DNA of 12,697 nt from Treponema sp. GTDB lineage: Bacteria; Spirochaetota; Spirochaetia; Treponematales; Treponemataceae. Positions 5,399 to 12,665 of the stretch are shown one piece after another. How positions within the stretch are numbered: position 1 is the stretch's first letter; each line of letters starts with the position of its first letter. The stretch is taken from positions 1-12,697 of the forward strand of contig JAEETM010000094.1 in NCBI GenBank assembly GCA_016290335.1, written 5' to 3'. The notes below the pieces were generated by a model. It was not told the origin of the DNA. It saw only the letters and a list, made by a program, of their open reading frames with translations, and searched no databases. The position numbers were made by a program, and so were the translations under genes.

Positions 5399-6148
5399 AT
5401 GAATTACAGAAATGCACAGGACATTTTTCCAGAAAATCTTTTGAAGCAGATTCAAAGGTATGTGAGCGGCGAGACGATTTACATTCCGGCTAAAAATGAA
5501 AAAAAGGCGTGGGGAGAATCTTCGGGCTACAGGGCATATCTTGCAAAAAGAAATCAGAGTATGAAAAAAGATTTTGCCGATGGGCTGACGATTGAGCAGC
5601 TTTCGGAAAAGTATTGTCTTTCGTTTGATTCTGTAAAGCATATTGTCTACACAAAACAGGAGCGTACTATGACAGAATATAACAAGACACTTTCTTCGGC
5701 TATGAGTTATGCCGGAGAAAATAAAATTGATGAATGGATTCATACCTATCTTCATGACCCGCAAAAGAGTAATGTACCTTTGTCCGATGGGCTCAAGCTT
5801 TTCGAACGATATTACATTGGTCCGATAAAGATGCCGCTTGATTTGTTTGAGCGCAACACCGGTCCGGAGGAGGGTATGAAATATAAAATCGACAAGGACT
5901 GGTGGCCAATACATGTTGCAGCACTTGAGGATTCAATTAAAAAAGATCCTGATATGCCGCCGCTTATTGCCCACTATGTTGAGCACGGTTTTGAAATGAA
6001 CGATGGTAATACCCGTCTACAGGCATATAAAAATCTTGGTGTAAAGGAAGCTTATTTTATCATCTGGATTACCGAGCAGGATGAGTATGAAGAGTTTTTG
6101 TCCCGCTACGGAAATTATGCAGAAGGGGCACCAGCTGTAAGAAGGTAG
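5399..6148 (+). CDS. CD3324-family HTH protein joined to a ParB-like domain
   Basis: 249 residues from the ATG at 5399. Residues 1-~88 (MNYRNAQDIFPENLLKQIQR, then GETIYIPAKNEKKAWGESSG, then GLTIEQLSEKYCLSFDSVKH) match the small CD3324 family, a Mor/HTH-like DNA-binding protein that is normally a free ~90-residue protein. Residues ~91-249 look like a separate ParB/sulfiredoxin-fold protein: PIHVAALEDSIKKDPDMPPL, then GFEMNDGNTRLQAYKNLGVK, with the ParB-box-like NDGNTR. Joining the two in one frame is unusual. A good ribosome site and ATG lie exactly at the junction (5658-5671), so the C-terminal protein may also be made alone. The P-loop gene begins 4 nt downstream, making this the first gene of a tight operon. 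DNA-binding regulation is likely for the first half; the role of the second is unknown. Confidence 0.82.
   Translation: MNYRNAQDIFPENLLKQIQRYVSGETIYIPAKNEKKAWGESSGYRAYLAKRNQSMKKDFADGLTIEQLSEKYCLSFDSVKHIVYTKQERTMTEYNKTLSSAMSYAGENKIDEWIHTYLHDPQKSNVPLSDGLKLFERYYIGPIKMPLDLFERNTGPEEGMKYKIDKDWWPIHVAALEDSIKKDPDMPPLIAHYVEHGFEMNDGNTRLQAYKNLGVKEAYFIIWITEQDEYEEFLSRYGNYAEGAPAVRR
5658..5671 (+). promoter_or_regulatory. Internal ribosome site and ATG inside the CD3324-ParB ORF
   Basis: AGGAG (5658-5662), a 6-nt spacer and an in-frame ATG (5669-5671) lie where the CD3324-like part ends. Starting here would give a 159-residue ParB-like protein (MTEYNKTLSSAMSYA..., stop at 6148), close to what I remember as free-standing relatives. 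Spacing and strength are better than those of the upstream start. Confidence 0.6.
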
Positions 6149-6152
6149 GAAA

Positions 6153-6677
6153 ATGAAAACATTAGTAATACTTTGCGCACCATGTGGTGTTGGAAAATCT
6201 ACAGTAAAGGAAATTATTGCAGAGCGTAATCAGCTGAAAGACTTTGCCTGCATTGATACAGATGCGGTTGGCCTGAACTGGCACAGCTACAAAGGAACGG
6301 ACCATGAAAATCAGTATTATACAGATACGCTCAAACGCGCTGATGAAATCTCCGATGACAAAAATATTTTCTTTGTAAGTGCCGGCATGAATCCGCCGAA
6401 CTTTTATAACTTAGTGGATTTATCCGAATCTATAGAGCGTACTTTCTTTATCGGCATGACCTGCTCTGATGAAGAAATTACAAAACGCCTCAAAGCCCGT
6501 CCTGCCGAGCGCCAAACCGACAGTGACGAGTTTATAAAAACCCAGCACGAATACAGTGCCTGGTTTAAAAGAAGCAGAGGAAAGTTTCAGCTGTTCATTG
6601 ACAACACAAATCAAACGGTGGAAGAAACCGCACAAATAATTGAAAACTTTATAAAAAACATTGATAATGTGATTTAA
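6153..6677 (+). CDS. Small P-loop NTPase / kinase-like protein
   Basis: 174 residues. Walker A is APCGVGKST (9-17) right after the first beta strand (MKTLVILC). CIDTDAV (33-39) resembles the DxD that binds Mg and substrate in nucleotide and small-molecule kinases. MTCSDEEITKRLKARPAER (102-120) looks like the arginine-rich LID of shikimate/gluconate/chloramphenicol phosphotransferase-like kinases. It is therefore probably a cytoplasmic kinase of a small molecule or nucleoside; the substrate is not readable. The ATG is preceded by AAGGTAGGAAA, only 4 nt after the ParB-like stop. The end overlaps the start of the next P-loop gene by one base (TAATG), which points to translational coupling. Confidence 0.82.
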   Translation: MKTLVILCAPCGVGKSTVKEIIAERNQLKDFACIDTDAVGLNWHSYKGTDHENQYYTDTLKRADEISDDKNIFFVSAGMNPPNFYNLVDLSESIERTFFIGMTCSDEEITKRLKARPAERQTDSDEFIKTQHEYSAWFKRSRGKFQLFIDNTNQTVEETAQIIENFIKNIDNVI

Positions 6678-7306
6678 TGAACTTAGAAAACTTTTATTAT
6701 TTTACGGGAACTTCTTACGCCGGCAAATCTACAATGGTGCATCTTCTGGCAGAAAAATATAACGGCATCGAATGTGGAGAAAACTATCACGACAATTACG
6801 ATGGTGAGCTGGATCCAGAGGAGTTCCCGGCTTTATGCTATACGCGCGACCTTAAAGACTGGCATGACTTTATCCGCCGGACACCGGAAGAATATGCAAA
6901 CTGGATTGCGGCTGCGAAAAAAGAATGTGAAATCATAGAACTTCGAATGATTGAAAAAATGGAAACTAACGGTCGTAAGGTGTTTGTTGATACTAACATC
7001 AGTCTGGAAACACTTCATAAAATCAGTGACAGAAAACACGTAATGGTTATGCTTTCACCGCGCGAAATGGCAATAGACAGATTTTTTGACAGACCCGACA
7101 AAGAAAAGCAGTTTTTATATCAGCTGATGATGGAAGAACCGGATCCTCAGGCAGCACTGGAAAATTACCGTCGCGGACTTGAGCTCATTCACTCGCAGGA
7201 AAGCTATGATGAGTTTTTAAACTCCGGTTTTGAAATAAACATGCGTGATGATAAACTCGGACTCGAAGGTACAATGGCTTTAATCGAAAAGAAATTAGGG
7301 TTATAA
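6677..7306 (+). CDS. P-loop kinase-like protein
   Basis: 209 residues. Walker A is GTSYAGKST (11-19) after FYYFT. KVFVDTNIS (101-109) supplies the second strand with D105. MVMLSPREMAIDRFFDRPD (122-140) is a LID-like segment with arginines. The tail (PDPQAALENYRRGLELIHSQ) is helical. The domain order matches small nucleoside or antibiotic kinases, but the lid and substrate regions differ from the preceding gene, so the two are not recent duplicates. The ATG shares its A with the previous stop TAA, so translation is probably coupled. No separate ribosome site is needed. Substrate unknown; a paired function with the upstream kinase is inferred from the overlap. Confidence 0.8.
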   Translation: MNLENFYYFTGTSYAGKSTMVHLLAEKYNGIECGENYHDNYDGELDPEEFPALCYTRDLKDWHDFIRRTPEEYANWIAAAKKECEIIELRMIEKMETNGRKVFVDTNISLETLHKISDRKHVMVMLSPREMAIDRFFDRPDKEKQFLYQLMMEEPDPQAALENYRRGLELIHSQESYDEFLNSGFEINMRDDKLGLEGTMALIEKKLGL

Positions 7307-7325
7307 TAGTAATCAGGAAGAAAAA

Positions 7326-7751
7326 ATGGATTACGAAATTACTGATTATATTTCTCCAGAAGAGTATATGGAAATGAGAAAGCTTGTAGGGTGGAGTGAG
7401 TTTCCGCTGGAGCAGGCTGCAGAAGGACTAAAGCATTCGGCACATATTTGTGTTTTCAGAAAGGATGGAAAAGTGATTGGTATTGCAAGAGTGCTTACCG
7501 ACCATGGTTATGTTGTTTACATTGCAGATGTAATTATTCATCCCGAATATCAGGGACAGGGACTTGGACGAGCCTTGATGAACAACGTTATGTCTTATAT
7601 CAATAGTCTCCTTAAGCCAGGCTACAAAATGATGATAAGCCTGATGGCGGCGCAGGGTAAGGAAGAGTTTTACAAAAAGTTTGGTTTTTTCACACGCCCG
7701 GATGATACTCACGGCTGTGGAATGTGCCAGTGGATTCAGTCGGAAAGCTAA
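7326..7751 (+). CDS. GNAT family N-acetyltransferase
   Basis: 141 residues, the common size of a single GNAT domain. The acetyl-CoA loop is Q76-GQGLG-R82 in VIIHPEYQGQGLGRALM. Upstream KVIGIARVLTD is beta-strand motif 4-like, and EEFYKKFGFFTRPD (113-126) gives the conserved Tyr of motif B. The ending HGCGMCQWIQ is typical of a GNAT subgroup. It probably acetylates an amine on a small molecule or peptide and could contribute to resistance. AGGAAG lies 8 nt before the ATG, 19 nt after the kinase stop; last gene of the rightward operon. Its 3' end carries one arm of a 13-bp inverted repeat whose other arm is outside the gene. Confidence 0.88.
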   Translation: MDYEITDYISPEEYMEMRKLVGWSEFPLEQAAEGLKHSAHICVFRKDGKVIGIARVLTDHGYVVYIADVIIHPEYQGQGLGRALMNNVMSYINSLLKPGYKMMISLMAAQGKEEFYKKFGFFTRPDDTHGCGMCQWIQSES

Positions 7752-7809
7752 GTAAAGTTAAACTGTTTATTAACAATACCAATCAAATCCATAGACTCCA
7801 CAGCCGTGA
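7709..7809. repeat. 13-bp inverted repeat spanning the end of the GNAT gene
   Basis: TCACGGCTGTGGA (7709-7721, inside the GNAT gene, coding HGCG) is matched by its reverse complement at 7797-7809 in the gap before the AAA+ gene. The 75-nt separation makes an intrinsic terminator unlikely. Read leftward, the second copy also codes HGCG in the frame ...NYHGCGVYGFDWYC-stop. It may therefore be the end of a decayed gene or an inverted scrap of a similar gene at an island junction. Confidence 0.6.
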
Positions 7810-7821
7810 TAATTGAAAACA

Positions 7822-10026
7822 TTATCTATGTTCAAAAAATGTGTTTGTGCAAAATCCAATCTGTTTGTTATCATCATTTACCATTGAATCATTTAACAGA
7901 TCTTCAACTTCCATATTACTTAATTGGTGCTTCTTTCCTTCTGAATCAAAAATGGCGGCAATATACTTAATGAAAGATGGTTGGATTTGACGAGTTTGTC
8001 CTTTACAAAGATTGAAAATGATTTCAATTTCATCTTCATTCAAGATTTCTGGAATTAATGCATTATGCTTTTTCCTGAACAATTCATATTGATAAGGAAT
8101 TACAAGTGCTTTCAGTTCTTCTTTTGTGTAATCTCTGAATCGAATAATATTCATCCTATTTAATAATGCTTCAGGTATAGGTTCCTTAGAATTTGCTGTT
8201 GCGATAAAATTGGGAATAAAGTTTTTTATTTCAACGTCAAAAAAATTATCTTTATAGTGGATAATATTTTCCTCACCGAATAATTGTAAGAGTGATGGTA
8301 ATACATCCTGGTTCATATCACTTACTTGTGAAGAAAGACAGGCTTTTTCAATTTCATCAATCACAATAATTGCATTTAAGCAATTCCTGTTATCCAGCGC
8401 TTCCCAAATAGATGCAAGGACTTGACCATGTGAGGCTCCACGATATTCTTGTGTTGACCCTAGAAGTTCTGTGATTCCAGAGCCATTGCCCATCGGGATA
8501 AAGATGTCGTGGTCTTGATTGAATAATTCTCGTAATTCTTTACACAGCATTGTTTTGCCACAGCCGGGAGGGCCTATAAGCAGTAAAGGTGGTGTTCTAA
8601 TAATGTTCTCCTTTGAAAAGAGAAGGGCAATTTTCATAATACCATAGAGTAATTTTGTATCAATAATGTTTGGATGCTGCTGCATTAAGGCATTAAATTT
8701 TATAAACATTTTTTTATCAGTTTTCAGATACTCAGCTGGAGTCATTAATGCTTGATAAATATGTTGTACTTTTTCTTTTAGACCTGGGGTATCACTGCAA
8801 CGACTTGCATTATTTCCATAACGTTTGATGAAATCATTTTCATCAATTGCAGTTATAATGGATTTTTTTTCAGCTTCTTCTTTTTTTAATCGAGATGTAA
8901 AATCAGAAAATAAATCTGGAAGAAGATTCATAATACTTTCAGAATCTGTGTTAACTACAAGTTGGTTAACTTCAGCAATTAAATCTCGTTTTTTACTCGG
9001 CGTAGCGATTTTTGACATATAACTTTTTATTGAATGGGCTAAATCAGAAGAAAACATTCTATCTACTTTGTTTTCCAGACAGCTATCTTTAAGTGAAATT
9101 TTTAAACAAGGTATCAGAATGTTGTTTTTTAATTTGTTACCGCAAATGATAAAATTAGAACAGATACCGGAAGAGTTGTTAAGAACCGACATCTCCTTAT
9201 CATCTGTTTCAAAAACATATTTATCTAACCAAATACATTCTTCAAAAAAATCATTTTCCATTAAGTAGTGAGAAAGTTTAAGGAAGTCATCTGCACCTTT
9301 TGCATACCAGAAATATGTACCCTCGGATTTTAAACGTGAATAAACATATGAAGAAACACATTCGCCTGTGAATGACACAGCAGTATTAAATGGAGATGGC
9401 ATAGCATCCGGCTCACCATTTATTTCATAATCATTTAAATTAAATGATTCGAAATGTGGAATTGTCGAAAGTCTAAGCAGCTCATGTTCAAAAAGGTTAG
9501 TTATTGATAACAACTGTTCGGATTCTTTAAAGTCTACAAGACCAAATTTTACAGCACATAATAATAATGAACGAAGTTGTTTATTTGTTGTATCCAACAC
9601 ATAATTCATAAGCGAGTAAAAATCGTTTAAATAAAAAACGATTTTATCTGAATAAAAGATATTTTTAAGCACAGAATTACAACAAAGATCTAATATAAAT
9701 AATGCTTTTTTATTTTCAAGAGACATATCAGAAAAATAAGAATTGTGTTCTGAAAAAATGTGTTCAATGATTTTGCTGTTTTTGTATTGTGCATTATTTA
9801 AAACTTCCATGTCAGAAACAGAGTCTAAATTCACGTTCTTTAAGGCTGTAAGCAATTTGTTTCTGTTATTTTTCTGTTTATCAGAAGATGTAATCTGCAA
9901 GAAATCCATTACAATATTGCGTATGTCTTTGTTTCTGGAAAAGTAGTCCACGCTAAAATCTTCTGAAAGCAAACAAATTAAGATCTTCTGATAAAGTTTT
10001 CTGAATCTTAAGTCTTTAGTTTCCAT
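7822..10026 (-). CDS. Lon-like AAA+ ATPase without protease domain, unknown N-terminal region
   Basis: 734 residues from the ATG at 10026, which is preceded by AAAGGAG (reverse strand). The open frame continues to 10257 but overlaps the HD gene and has no ribosome site there. Residues ~480-690 are an AAA+ module: Walker A GPPGCGKT (485-492), the Lon-type segment GSTQEYRGASHGQ (523-535), Walker B IIVIDEIEKA (553-562, D557/E558), sensor 1 FIATAN (607-612), arginine finger in LLNRM (R624) and sensor-2-like GQTRQIQ (676-682). The order and spacing resemble Lon, but the chain ends about 45 residues after the AAA+ lid, so the S16 Ser-Lys protease domain is absent. Residues 1-~420 are mostly helical, not recognised, and presumably the recognition or effector part. 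It lies 49 nt after the HD gene on the same strand, one operon. Role unknown; an unfoldase or remodeller acting with the HD hydrolase is inferred. Confidence 0.8.
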   Translation of the reverse strand: METKDLRFRKLYQKILICLLSEDFSVDYFSRNKDIRNIVMDFLQITSSDKQKNNRNKLLTALKNVNLDSVSDMEVLNNAQYKNSKIIEHIFSEHNSYFSDMSLENKKALFILDLCCNSVLKNIFYSDKIVFYLNDFYSLMNYVLDTTNKQLRSLLLCAVKFGLVDFKESEQLLSITNLFEHELLRLSTIPHFESFNLNDYEINGEPDAMPSPFNTAVSFTGECVSSYVYSRLKSEGTYFWYAKGADDFLKLSHYLMENDFFEECIWLDKYVFETDDKEMSVLNNSSGICSNFIICGNKLKNNILIPCLKISLKDSCLENKVDRMFSSDLAHSIKSYMSKIATPSKKRDLIAEVNQLVVNTDSESIMNLLPDLFSDFTSRLKKEEAEKKSIITAIDENDFIKRYGNNASRCSDTPGLKEKVQHIYQALMTPAEYLKTDKKMFIKFNALMQQHPNIIDTKLLYGIMKIALLFSKENIIRTPPLLLIGPPGCGKTMLCKELRELFNQDHDIFIPMGNGSGITELLGSTQEYRGASHGQVLASIWEALDNRNCLNAIIVIDEIEKACLSSQVSDMNQDVLPSLLQLFGEENIIHYKDNFFDVEIKNFIPNFIATANSKEPIPEALLNRMNIIRFRDYTKEELKALVIPYQYELFRKKHNALIPEILNEDEIEIIFNLCKGQTRQIQPSFIKYIAAIFDSEGKKHQLSNMEVEDLLNDSMVNDDNKQIGFCTNTFFEHR

Positions 10027-10075
10027 AATAGTTTTCTCCTTTGTAATTGATTTATTTTTGATGAAATGTTTGTTA

Positions 10076-10678
10076 TTAATCTGTTGGTTTGTTATAGTAG
10101 CCGATAAGTTCAAGGTATTTTTTTCGACTTTCAATGAGCGATAGGATTTCAAGATACATGTTATAGTCCACTTGCAGCGCGAGAGGAAGAATGTAACATT
10201 CAGAATCTTCACAGGTGCGTTCAATAAACTTTGCATCTGTAACAAATCCCAGCTCAATCAAATTAGCTATGCGGTCTCCACACTTAAGTACTTTCGAGTA
10301 GTAAGAACCTTTTTCAACAATACGTTTTAAAAATTCACCTTTAGTTTCATCGGATTTTTTTGAAACCTCTAAGACAAGCTTCAAAACCTCTTGGCCGTCC
10401 TGGTCACAGTTTTTTATAATGTTTTGGTCAAATCCATCTAGGTCCTCTAAAACATCATGGATAACAGATGCCTTTAAAAGAATTGGATCTATGTATCCGT
10501 ATTCAATTAAAATCCCTAGAGTGGAGATTTGATGGCGAAATGCTGTTCCACCTGCTTTCCTCTTTTTTGAAATAAGATTTGTTGCAATGAAGATGTAAGG
10601 TGCAAGAGTGATTTGTGTCAGCTTTTTCATACTTGACATATCCATTATTGGTTTTTCTGTTCGCATATAGTCTTTCAT
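10076..10678 (-). CDS. Small HD-domain hydrolase, SpoT/MESH1-like
   Basis: 200 residues. RKAGGTAFRHQISTLGILIE (H49), ASVIHDVLEDLDG (HD 74-75 and ED 78-79) and VLKCGDRIANL (D135-R136, N139) follow the order of the SpoT/Rel hydrolase domain (H...HDxxED...DRxxN). The HDxxED motif marks hydrolase-competent rather than synthetase-only members, and there is no synthetase domain. It therefore resembles small alarmone hydrolases (MESH1-like), although other nucleotide phosphohydrolase substrates are possible. The ATG is set by GGGAGG (reverse strand, 10684-10689) at 5 nt. The AAA+ gene follows after 49 nt. Pairing an alarmone-hydrolase-like protein with an AAA+ protein is unusual and is the main reason to view this as a system. 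Confidence 0.82.
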   Translation of the reverse strand: MKDYMRTEKPIMDMSSMKKLTQITLAPYIFIATNLISKKRKAGGTAFRHQISTLGILIEYGYIDPILLKASVIHDVLEDLDGFDQNIIKNCDQDGQEVLKLVLEVSKKSDETKGEFLKRIVEKGSYYSKVLKCGDRIANLIELGFVTDAKFIERTCEDSECYILPLALQVDYNMYLEILSLIESRKKYLELIGYYNKPTD

Positions 10679-10715
10679 TCTTTCCTCCCATTAGATTAGA
10701 TTTGAAGATTGTTAA

Positions 10716-10721
10716 TTTATA
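10716..10721 (-). promoter_or_regulatory. Possible -10 of the HD-AAA+ operon
   Basis: TATAAA on the reverse strand, 37 nt before the HD gene's ATG. The expected -35 position falls in a T-tract without a recognisable hexamer, so this is weak. Confidence 0.3.
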
Positions 10722-10754
10722 GGAAAAATATATATAAAAAAAAATGAGACAGAA

Positions 10755-10780
10755 ATCACAGTTTTTCGAACGTTTGTGAT
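10755..10780. promoter_or_regulatory. Dyad ATCACA-N14-TGTGAT, possible operator
   Basis: ATCACA (10755-10760) and TGTGAT (10775-10780) are reverse complements around a 14-nt core containing TTCGAA. It lies between the divergent genes, so a dimeric regulator could act on both. No regulator gene is adjacent. Confidence 0.35.
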
Positions 10781-10826
10781 AAATATTTACAGATAAATAC
10801 TTTTATAATTACTTATAGAAAAATGC

Positions 10827-10855
10827 TTGACATGTTTTAGTATATTTAATAAATT
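10827..10855 (+). promoter_or_regulatory. Promoter upstream of the STAND gene
   Basis: A perfect TTGACA (10827-10832), 17 nt and TAAATT (10850-10855, four of six consensus). Transcription would begin near 10862, leaving a leader of about 200 nt before the ATG at 11061. Confidence 0.6.
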
Positions 10856-10993
10856 ACCGTTGTTTCTTAAAATGAGTTTTATAACTAGGAGGCCTATTAA
10901 AAAACAGATAGTTTAACATTCATAAAAGAATAGTAGTTTCAGACAGAACGCTTTTTGTGTTTTGGTTGAATATGATCCGGGGGGCATTTAAAA

Positions 10994-11011
10994 GAAGCTG
11001 AGATCAGCTTC
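10994..11011. repeat. Palindrome GAAGCTGA-GA-TCAGCTTC in the STAND gene leader
   Basis: A perfect 8-bp inverted repeat around two bases, 50 nt before the STAND start codon. No T-run follows, so it is not an intrinsic terminator. Either a dimer operator (a weak TATATT lies at 11024-11029 just downstream) or an mRNA hairpin would fit. Confidence 0.5.
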
Positions 11012-11060
11012 AGATAAATGTGTTATATTCAAAAAAACATTTCCAAACAAGAGGTTTCTT

Positions 11061-12665
11061 ATGGATGATAGGCAGTTATTTTATAGGATTCTTAGAAGAT
11101 ATATTTTTGAAATTATAGAAGCTAAAGATATACGCTATAAAAAATTATTCACACTTTCAGAGTTTGCAGAATTAGAAAACAGATATATACCTGAAGAACA
11201 AATAAAAAGTGTAAAAAAATTAGATTCACTCATAGCTTTTGCTCTTAAAAAAAGTGGGCATAAACATCATTTTGAAACAGTTCGAAACAATTCTTCCATA
11301 GATAAATTTAATCCAGCGTATGTATTCAGTTGGGATCAAGCTAAACTTGTAGCAAAAATATTCGTAGATATTGTTTCGAACAATGCAAATATTCATGCAC
11401 TGGAATTTCTAATAGAAGATTTTCTGCGTGTAAATGATACGAATAACAGTTATAATGCAAAAGAAGAAGCTCGTAAGATTCTTGGTACATTGTTAAAGAC
11501 AGAAGATGATCCTAATTCTGAATTGGTTGCTAAAAAAGGCAAACCTATACTTGAAGATATTATGGAACAAATTGATGCGGCTATAAGAAAAAAATCCTTT
11601 GTTTTTGTTCAAGGTGAGAAAAACTCAGGCAAAAAAATGCTGGTTGATTATATAATAAACGATTGGTTCAATCATGTAGATATTGTCTTCAACATTCGTA
11701 TAGATTGTGAGAAAACAGAGGTTACATATTCAAAGTTCCTGAAAACACTGTGGTCTGTATTTAATAACAATGCTGAGTATACAAAATCGGAATCGGAATT
11801 AATTTATAAGGTTCAGGAATGCATAACAGATGATGTTAAATTCATAGTGTTTATCAATGGATTTGATTGTATAAAGAACCCTGACGATCAAAAAAATATT
11901 ATTTCTTTTTTGGAGAAAAATATACCAAATGATGATATTGTCATTCTGACAAGTACAGAGAAAAAAGATAAATATAAATATATAAGTGATTTGTTTACAT
12001 CCATTGATGTAAGAAAGTATACCAAAGAAGACTGGCTGAAACTGGCATCGTTCTATAAATCTCGAAATAAGATTGCAAGAGATGCTGAAGAGATATATGA
12101 AAAAATTGCTGAGCTTGCTTTTATGCTTGGAGATGGTAATCCAAAAAAGCTTATGAAATGCTTCTTTGACTTATGCAATCAAATTGCGTATGAAGATACA
12201 ACTGATTTTAATCCCGAAACAAACAAAGTTCTTTTTAAAGAAGTTATAAAGGATTTAAATGATGATTGTATTGCCTGCCTTGTCACACTCTCTTTGTTTT
12301 CTAATCCAATATCGTATAGTTTATTATCTAAAATATCTGGAATTAAAAATGATTGGCTGTCAAATGCCATCAATGTGTTAAAAGATAAATTGCTGATAAA
12401 AATAACAGAGACAGATTCAGACCAAAAAGATTTTCTGTATTCCCTTCCAAATAAATTAAAAGTCCCAATGGATGACGAGAAACACAATCACTCAAAGAAA
12501 TACGAGAAAATCTTTGAGCGGTGGATTCAATACTTTAAACAATTTGAGAATATCAATGAAATATCTGTTGAAGATGAAAATGATCAGGAGAAACTCAAAA
12601 TGATATTCATGAACATCGGTCGTATACTGGATTATTGTGAGGAAACAGAACGATGGGAAGATTAG
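11061..12665 (+). CDS. STAND/NB-ARC-like NTPase with degenerate nucleotide site, possibly frameshifted
   Basis: 534 residues; ATG preceded by AAGAGG at 6 nt. Residues 1-~155 are helical and not recognised (possible effector). Residues ~158-448 follow the STAND/NB-ARC order: P-loop VFVQGEKNSGKKML (181-194), Walker B region FIVFINGFD (261-269), sensor/RNBS-B DIVILTSTE (292-300), GNP motif GDGNPKKLM (357-365), then a winged-helix region LVTLSLFSNPISYSLLSKIS (407-426). Two residues are off: the Walker A Ser/Thr is Lys192 (GKK), and the STAND DGxD acidic residue is Asn266. ATP hydrolysis may thus be lost. The C-terminus ILDYCEETERWED stops where STAND proteins usually continue into TPR-like sensor repeats, and the -1 frame stays open to the window end. 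It is divergent from the HD-AAA+ pair. Such proteins usually act as switch-like sensors, including phage-sensing ones. Confidence 0.75.
   Translation: MDDRQLFYRILRRYIFEIIEAKDIRYKKLFTLSEFAELENRYIPEEQIKSVKKLDSLIAFALKKSGHKHHFETVRNNSSIDKFNPAYVFSWDQAKLVAKIFVDIVSNNANIHALEFLIEDFLRVNDTNNSYNAKEEARKILGTLLKTEDDPNSELVAKKGKPILEDIMEQIDAAIRKKSFVFVQGEKNSGKKMLVDYIINDWFNHVDIVFNIRIDCEKTEVTYSKFLKTLWSVFNNNAEYTKSESELIYKVQECITDDVKFIVFINGFDCIKNPDDQKNIISFLEKNIPNDDIVILTSTEKKDKYKYISDLFTSIDVRKYTKEDWLKLASFYKSRNKIARDAEEIYEKIAELAFMLGDGNPKKLMKCFFDLCNQIAYEDTTDFNPETNKVLFKEVIKDLNDDCIACLVTLSLFSNPISYSLLSKISGIKNDWLSNAINVLKDKLLIKITETDSDQKDFLYSLPNKLKVPMDDEKHNHSKKYEKIFERWIQYFKQFENINEISVEDENDQEKLKMIFMNIGRILDYCEETERWED

Larger units (their letters stand above)
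10679..11060. other. 382-nt divergent regulatory gap, very AT-rich
   Basis: This stretch separates the leftward HD-AAA+ pair from the rightward STAND gene and has no credible coding frame. It contains a possible leftward -10 (10716-10721), a dyad (10755-10780), a good rightward promoter (10827-10855), an orphan AGGAGG with no start codon after it (10887-10892), an unusual G-run GATCCGGGGGGC (10974-10985) and a palindrome (10994-11011). Confidence 0.7.

Noticed and set aside
5369..5914. Leftward 181-residue open frame
   Set aside because: It lies antisense to the CD3324-ParB ORF and has no recognisable motif.
7822..10026. Lon protease
   Set aside because: The AAA+ part is Lon-like, but no S16 Ser-Lys protease domain follows, and the N-terminal half does not look like the LAN domain.
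10027..10257. N-terminal extension of the AAA+ protein (to 811 residues)
   Set aside because: It would overlap the HD gene by 182 nt in another frame and has no ribosome site, while AAAGGAG precedes the ATG at 10026.
10887..10892. AGGAGG as ribosome site of a small gene
   Set aside because: No ATG, GTG or TTG follows at a usable distance, and the frame after it stops within a few codons.
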